DNA from: Ancylostoma caninum
Lineage: Eukaryota > Nematoda > Chromadorea > Rhabditida > Ancylostomatidae
Reading direction: 5' to 3'
DNA length: 64,000 nucleotides
Assembly: GCA_037903475.1 (NCBI GenBank)
Contig: JBAJFG010000488.1
Coordinates: 868,001-932,000, forward strand
A program made the position numbers and the translations under genes. A model generated the notes under the pieces. It searched no databases, was not told the DNA's origin, and saw only the letters and a list, made by a program, of their open reading frames with translations. Shown here one piece after another: positions 59,901 to 64,000 of the stretch. Numbering within the stretch: position 1 is the stretch's first letter; the number at the start of each line of letters is the position of its first letter.

Positions 59901-62900
59901 TCACAATGGGCACGAAACTTTTCGGGTAGTAAGTTTCATCTACCCTTTTGGAATTTCTCACAACCTTCTCATGAGTGGAAGCTTGTGCTGCTTTGGAGTT
60001 GGTCCCTCATCCGTTTTAGAATTGCAACTGGTTGAAATTCCTAAGCTTAAGAATGCTTATCTCACTTGAGGTCTGTAACCATCATTAAAGGATTGTAAAG
60101 TGGATGAAACCCTTCGAAAGTGAGAAGGCTTTCGCTTTAATATTTCTGTGTTGTAGTTTAACAAAACGAGCCATGGTAGTGAATGTAGAGGTAGAGGTTT
60201 TGACGCGGTAAAAATAATATTGGGTATAGTGGTTCAGTTACCTTGCTCATGAATGAGTTTCCAGCTATCAACAAAAAAGCGTCAGCGACATAAAAAAACA
60301 CTGCGTGTAATCCCGTTCCTCATTATTACTTCTGTTTATCGGGTCCAATTGCATTCTTGTACGTTGAATGTCAAAATCAACCGAACTTCTATAACAAGAA
60401 GTCGGAGTATGTTTGGGCAGAAAGGTTAATAGGAGGATCTCAAGGTTTTGTGTGAGCTTCGAATTCCATTAGTGACGGTTATGCACTTAGAAAGAGTTTC
60501 AACGAAGCAATAGTCGGAAATCAGCTAAATATAAGGAGGAATGCTGTGTAAAAGTTATTATTGTTGTTTGCAGTTCACTTACATAGTTCTGGAGGAAAGG
60601 CTTGAATAATTGGAAGTTTAGTTGAAACTGCTGGTTTCTCAAGTGTCTAGAAAAGTACATACGTAAGTTTTACCGGAGAGATCATCGTCGTCAATGTCGT
60701 ATACCTCGTAGGATTGCAGTTTCAAAGCTTTCAAATGCAGTTGGTGACTTTCGAATGCGTGCAAAGATATGAGCAGGTTTTTGGGAAAATTGAGATTGAA
60801 GTGAGAAATTGGACTGGAGTTTCAATGGTAATGGTTCTTCATCGAGGAAATGGAACTGAAATAACAGTTGCGAAGCAAAACAATTGCAAATATTCGAATT
60901 TTCGGCCTAAAATTTTCGAATATTCGAATTTTCGAATAATCCCGGACCCTCGAATCTTCGAATATTCGAACTTTCGAATATTGCAGGACCATCGAATTTT
61001 CGAATATTCGAATTTTCGAATTTTTTGGGACCACCGAATTTTCGAATATTCGAACTTTCGAATTTTTCGGAACCTCCGAATTTTCGAATATTCGAATTTT
61101 CGAATATTCGAACATTCGAATGTATTAGGTTGGTGCAAAAATAATGCGCGTTTTCATGCCTTTGATTCCGAACCTCATAACTCCTTCCAAAATCGATCTT
61201 TTTCAAAAGGCTTAGAACTGTTGTAATCCGCAAATCTTTAGCAATAAGATAGACATTCTCCGACTACCGTGAAATTCTGAGAGGACCTTCTAGAATCGAC
61301 GAACTTCCGGAGGGCAGTTTTGGTATCACTTTAGTCTTCGAGAAAATTCTCCCGGAAGAAGCCGTCTAGGTTCTCGGGGAGGTGGTAGTCGGTGAGCGAA
61401 TAGCTTGCTGATTATGATGTAGGAGTCCGAGCTTCCTAGCTCAGTTGCTCGAACCTGTGAAGAATCTGTCGTGCAAGGTGTGCCTGGACGGTACCGTGTA
61501 GGAGTGAAGAATCCATTTTATTGAGCAACGCTGGGGTCACATCGTGAAGTTTCTAATTTATTTTATTTACGTCTTGAAACCACTTACCAGATTAGGAAGA
61601 ATGAATGAGCTGAAGAGAGCAATTTTTGCAGCAGGTCACCACAAAGTCGCCGTGACCTTATTTTGGTGTTTCTTCGTTTTCTGGGAGTATTTCGGTGCAG
61701 GTTCCTCGTTCAAATGTTAAGCAAGGCACCTCATTTTGTCGAGGAGGGTCTATACTTTATATTTAATTACTAAGCGACCGACTGTTTGGTTGCAATTCTT
61801 TCACTACAAAGGCGCGAACCAGACCTCTCAACGAGGATCAATCTGGTACTCGTTTAGTATGCGCGACATCAACTCGCAGAGCTTTTTCATCTTCCCATTT
61901 TTACCGAAGGGAGGGATGGTCTAACAGCAATTACCGGCGATGTTCTGCGAAACCAAATAAGTTGTTTTGGATGGGTGCTGTTTGATAGTTTTCATCAGTT
62001 GGGGGTCGCAAACTCCAGGAAGACCTATGCGACATCCCTTACTTTCGAAGCGAAGCACACCAAGCCGAAAAATCCGGAAGCAGCTCGGCGGGATGCATTC
62101 GCTCACATTCTCTTCGCCAAAACTATGGTGGTATTCCGAGCGATTCCTGCCGCGATGCCGCCGAGTATCAGCTCGCTGAAGTGAGTTTGGCAAAAAACTC
62201 GTTTTGACGCCTTTCGTTCCACAACTAAAAATTCACCAAAAACATGAACTTCGCTCGGCACGCATGAGATATTTGAGAAGGCCATGAAATTTGCTAGAAA
62301 ACCGTTTGCGATTTCTTATACCGCTGATAAGAAACACCGGAAATTTTCTGCACCGAAGATGAAGCAGCGAAAAACGCGCATTATTTTTGCACCAACCTAA
62401 TATATTCGAATTTTATTCGATTCACTCAAAACTCTAATGTAAAGGCAGACATTGAGGTATGGCTGAGCACAAAATGAGAAGAGCACAACACGGAATGGGC
62501 AGTGTTGTAAAGAAACAATAGCAACTAAAAAAATGCAACATAACAACTAACAAAATACAAAATAATAAAAACAAAGTATTTCCTAATGTTCAACGCTTAC
62601 TAGCCTAGCACGCCTATGTGCGTAATAAATAAATAAATACCGGGGTCAAGCGTCTGGCGCTCACCCCCTCCCCTCACTATTGGGCGTGCCGCACTCGGCG
62701 ACTTGTTGTGTTTTCCCATAAATGGGCACCAGGACATCCCTCCCGCGGCAATGGATCAGTCGCGTAGAGTTTCCCCAGTTTTGGACATCGGCCCGGCCTT
62801 CTCATAGCTGCTGAAGCCTCCGCACTTTTGTATGTCGCTGCACTTCTCCCGCATTTAGGGACCAATCACATGACTACTGAGCGCCGGCGTTCCTCTTGTG

Positions 62901-63999
62901 CGGCAATGAACTCATTACTATCCGTCCCTATCACCACATAGCTCCATATCTATTACAATACCATCATACGCATTTCGCGGTTTTTATACGATTTCATCAC
63001 TGACCAACCAGAGAGTTCCATTTCACACACACACCACACAAATACGCATACACATGCATGGGGTGGAAGAGAGAGAGAGAGAGGGAGAGAGAGAGAGAGA
63101 GAAAGAAAGGGCTTAAGGTCATGATAATATTACATTTTTTACTTTATACATTGGAGCTGATGCTGATATCACTGCCAGCCCTTTTATTTGCCCCTGGTAA
63201 TTATGTAGATCCATGTTTGAGTGTAGTTAAGTAAAAAGAAGAAGTGAATAAACAAATAAACGAATGATACAAGTAGATGGGTACTAAAAATTAAACTTTC
63301 AACTCCTTCTTCTTCGTTACAGTGCTTTGCGGAAGATACTCGAGAGGGAGTTCATTTATGTTCCTGGCCATGAGTCGATCTCCTTACAAAATGGCGTACA
63401 ACGCCTCCAGCGAGCAGGAATTATTAATGTTTTTGCTAACAATATCCGAGTTTTGCGACGAGACCAGCTCTCAACGCTATGGAATGTACTTTCGGTAAGT
63501 GATTGCTTCCATATGGAATCGTACTGTTTTATAAACAGCAACTGTTTCTTCAGCCGTACATTCTGAATTTAACACTCGTCATTGAAGCCCTGCTGGCTTT
63601 GGATTTGCCTTCGTACACCATCAAGGATGTGCTCCTTTTGTCCCAGAAGGTTTATTCGCTTTGCTTCTTAATCTCCTGTTTTAATTGCACATTTGCTTAC
63701 AGTACATCGCCTACCTTTACGCTCATGCGACTCGTGCGCGAATACGGTTGTCGTTCCTCTCCACGGAACCCATTAAAAACGCAGGACTCATGCTCATATC
63801 TCAGAAAGTACTGTTGCCTAAGGTACGTGCAATAATTTTTATTGAGAGCAAGTTTTGTTCTTTCCATACATATCTTCTTATTAGGTATATTCAGGATGGT
63901 GCCTACACTTTGGACCGCTCTGCTGCTATTAAACTACTGAACGATCTCACCACACTCACGACCAGTGAATACGCACCAGAACAAAATGCAAAAATTTGA
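53960..63999 (+). CDS. acl-7: Dihydroxyacetone-phosphate acyltransferase (GNPAT/DHAPAT), peroxisomal
   Basis: Fifteen exons: 53960-54145, 55456-55602, 55659-55799, 55863-55973, 56630-56809, 56882-56981, 57339-57463, 58662-58793, 58855-58985, 59038-59203, 59326-59417, 63323-63494, 63554-63649, 63703-63822, 63895-63999. Every phase agrees, giving 667 residues against about 680 for mammalian GNPAT. The enzyme acylates DHAP, the first step of ether-lipid synthesis. Motif I is HRTYLD (H142, D147), motif II GAFFIRRS (185-192), motif III EATRSR (223-228, Ala where EGTRS is usual), motif IV VVPVTMNYDKLLEE (from 257), then YELLGFPKPKES. The last three residues AKI fit a PTS1 signal (mammalian enzyme: AKL). 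The symbol is by homology to C. elegans. Intron 11 (3.9 kb) holds two satellite arrays and a mariner. Confidence 0.95.
54525..54800 (-). mobile_element. Short LINE tail in GNPAT intron 1
   Basis: An ATTT repeat at 54,522-54,546 (AAAT on the minus strand) borders about 250 bp without coding potential. The arrangement matches the tails at 46,318 and 62,620, but the adjacent hairpin is weak. Confidence 0.4.
56990..57280. mobile_element. Foldback MITE, copy 2, in GNPAT intron 6
   Basis: ATTGTCATGGCGGTGGG at the left faces TACCGCCCTGACAATTTACT at the right. Inner blocks (GATTGCATGCCAGCTCACAT and its complement) also pair. Same family as 7,022-7,488 but with shorter centre. It fills most of a 357-bp intron without disturbing the splice sites. 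Confidence 0.75.
59575..59835. repeat. TTCGAA-rich satellite array 1
   Basis: About five units of 50-53 bp are built from TTCGAATATTCGAATTTTCG separated by short GC-bearing linkers (GGGAACCCTCGAA, GCGAACCGTCGAA, CCCGGACCCTCGAA, GCGGAGCCATCGAA, GGGACCCCCGAA). In GNPAT intron 11. Repetitive pseudo-peptides (RKFEYSKIR) appear when translated; not coding. Confidence 0.85.
60888..61124. repeat. TTCGAA-rich satellite array 2
   Basis: Same unit type and the same order of linkers as array 1 (CCCGGACCCTCGAA, GCAGGACCATCGAA, GGGACCACCGAA, CGGAACCTCCGAA). The array is interrupted by mariner copy 3 and resumes briefly at 62,403 (TTCGAATTTTATTCG). Confidence 0.85.
61125..62400 (-). mobile_element. mariner element copy 3, most complete of the three
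   Basis: TTAGGTTGGTGCAAAAATAA and its complement bound 1276 bp with TA flanks (61123-61124, 62401-62402), inserted into the satellite array. The transposase reads on the minus strand. Besides the regions kept in copies 1 and 2, it retains about 250 bp (61,655-61,915) with GKMKKLCELMSRILNEYQ, then TVGRLVIKYKV, LNEEPAPKYSQKTKKHQNK and TATLWWPAAK, i.e. linker and the start of the catalytic core (equivalent to DRIVTCDEKW...). The signature Asp-bearing motif is decayed. Stops and frameshifts make it inactive. Confidence 0.9.
62456..62638 (+). mobile_element. Short LINE tail in GNPAT intron 11
   Basis: About 180 bp of A-rich sequence ending in a stem (GCACGCCTATGTGC) and AATAAATAAATAAATAC. The stem plus AAAT tail is the plus-strand equivalent of the 46,318 element. 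Confidence 0.5.
62650..63110. repeat. Relative of the 5,127-5,690 repeat, with GA microsatellite
   Basis: Contains one TTTCCCCAGTTTTGGACATC unit, CCGGCGTTCCTC, the TTTTATACGATTTCATCAC block (compare TTTTATAGGATCTCAAAATC at 5,590) and a CA-rich end. Followed by a GA repeat at 63,067-63,107. Non-coding, in intron 11 of the acyltransferase gene. Confidence 0.55.
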
Positions 64000-64000
64000 A

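Noticed and set aside
59505..61233. Long lysine/tyrosine/arginine-rich ORFs (RKFEYSKIR repeats).
   Set aside because: Direct translation of the TTCGAA satellite arrays, open in several frames.

Overview
The window looks like nuclear DNA of a clade V parasitic nematode, probably a hookworm-type strongylid. The reasons are small GT-AG introns (41-75 bp) mixed with multi-kilobase ones, pyrimidine-rich TTTCAG acceptors, candidate trans-splice acceptors just upstream of start codons, and a heavy load of mariner and RTE-type non-LTR elements. The species assignment is inference. No rRNA, convincing tRNA or CRISPR was found.

The first half (1-32,400) is repeat-dominated: a Penelope-like element flanked by an inverted copy of its own 3' part (1-1,727); TTAA-flanked inverted-repeat elements (1,738-2,740); a minisatellite-bearing element in two copies (2,275-3,646 and 19,945-20,702); several MITEs and mariner remnants; a nearly complete RTE retrotransposon with its target-site duplication (10,798-14,195); two mariner copies (17,626-18,674 and 21,914-23,174); a second RTE fragment whose 5' part is inverted (23,180-24,614); and a 686-bp inverted repeat whose arms looked identical wherever I compared them (25,626-27,028). 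Scattered through it are orphan or partial genes: a terminal exon at 3,922-4,134, a multi-membrane-span protein at about 9,990-10,787 whose stop codon lies inside the RTE target duplication, a two-exon ORF at 14,550-14,859, a small one-span membrane protein at 18,730-19,083, and a terminal exon at 21,426-21,552.

The second half (32,403-63,999) holds three good plus-strand gene models whose exon phases agree at every junction. They are a 142-residue secreted protein with an ApeC-like start (4 exons, 32,403-36,318), a DEG-3-type non-alpha nicotinic acetylcholine receptor subunit (10 exons, 39,610-50,409), and a peroxisomal dihydroxyacetone-phosphate acyltransferase (GNPAT / C. elegans acl-7 type; 15 exons, 53,960-63,999, 667 residues ending in a PTS1-like AKI). 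The long introns of these genes carry many TIR elements, LINE tails, TTCGAA-rich satellite arrays and a third mariner copy.

The genes do not form a visible pathway or operon. They encode separate functions: ion channel, ether-lipid synthesis and a secreted protein. The clearest points for follow-up are the nAChR exon 2 acceptor lacking AG, the 686-bp palindrome, the RTE insertion at a stop codon, and the paralogous empty site for the TTAA element.
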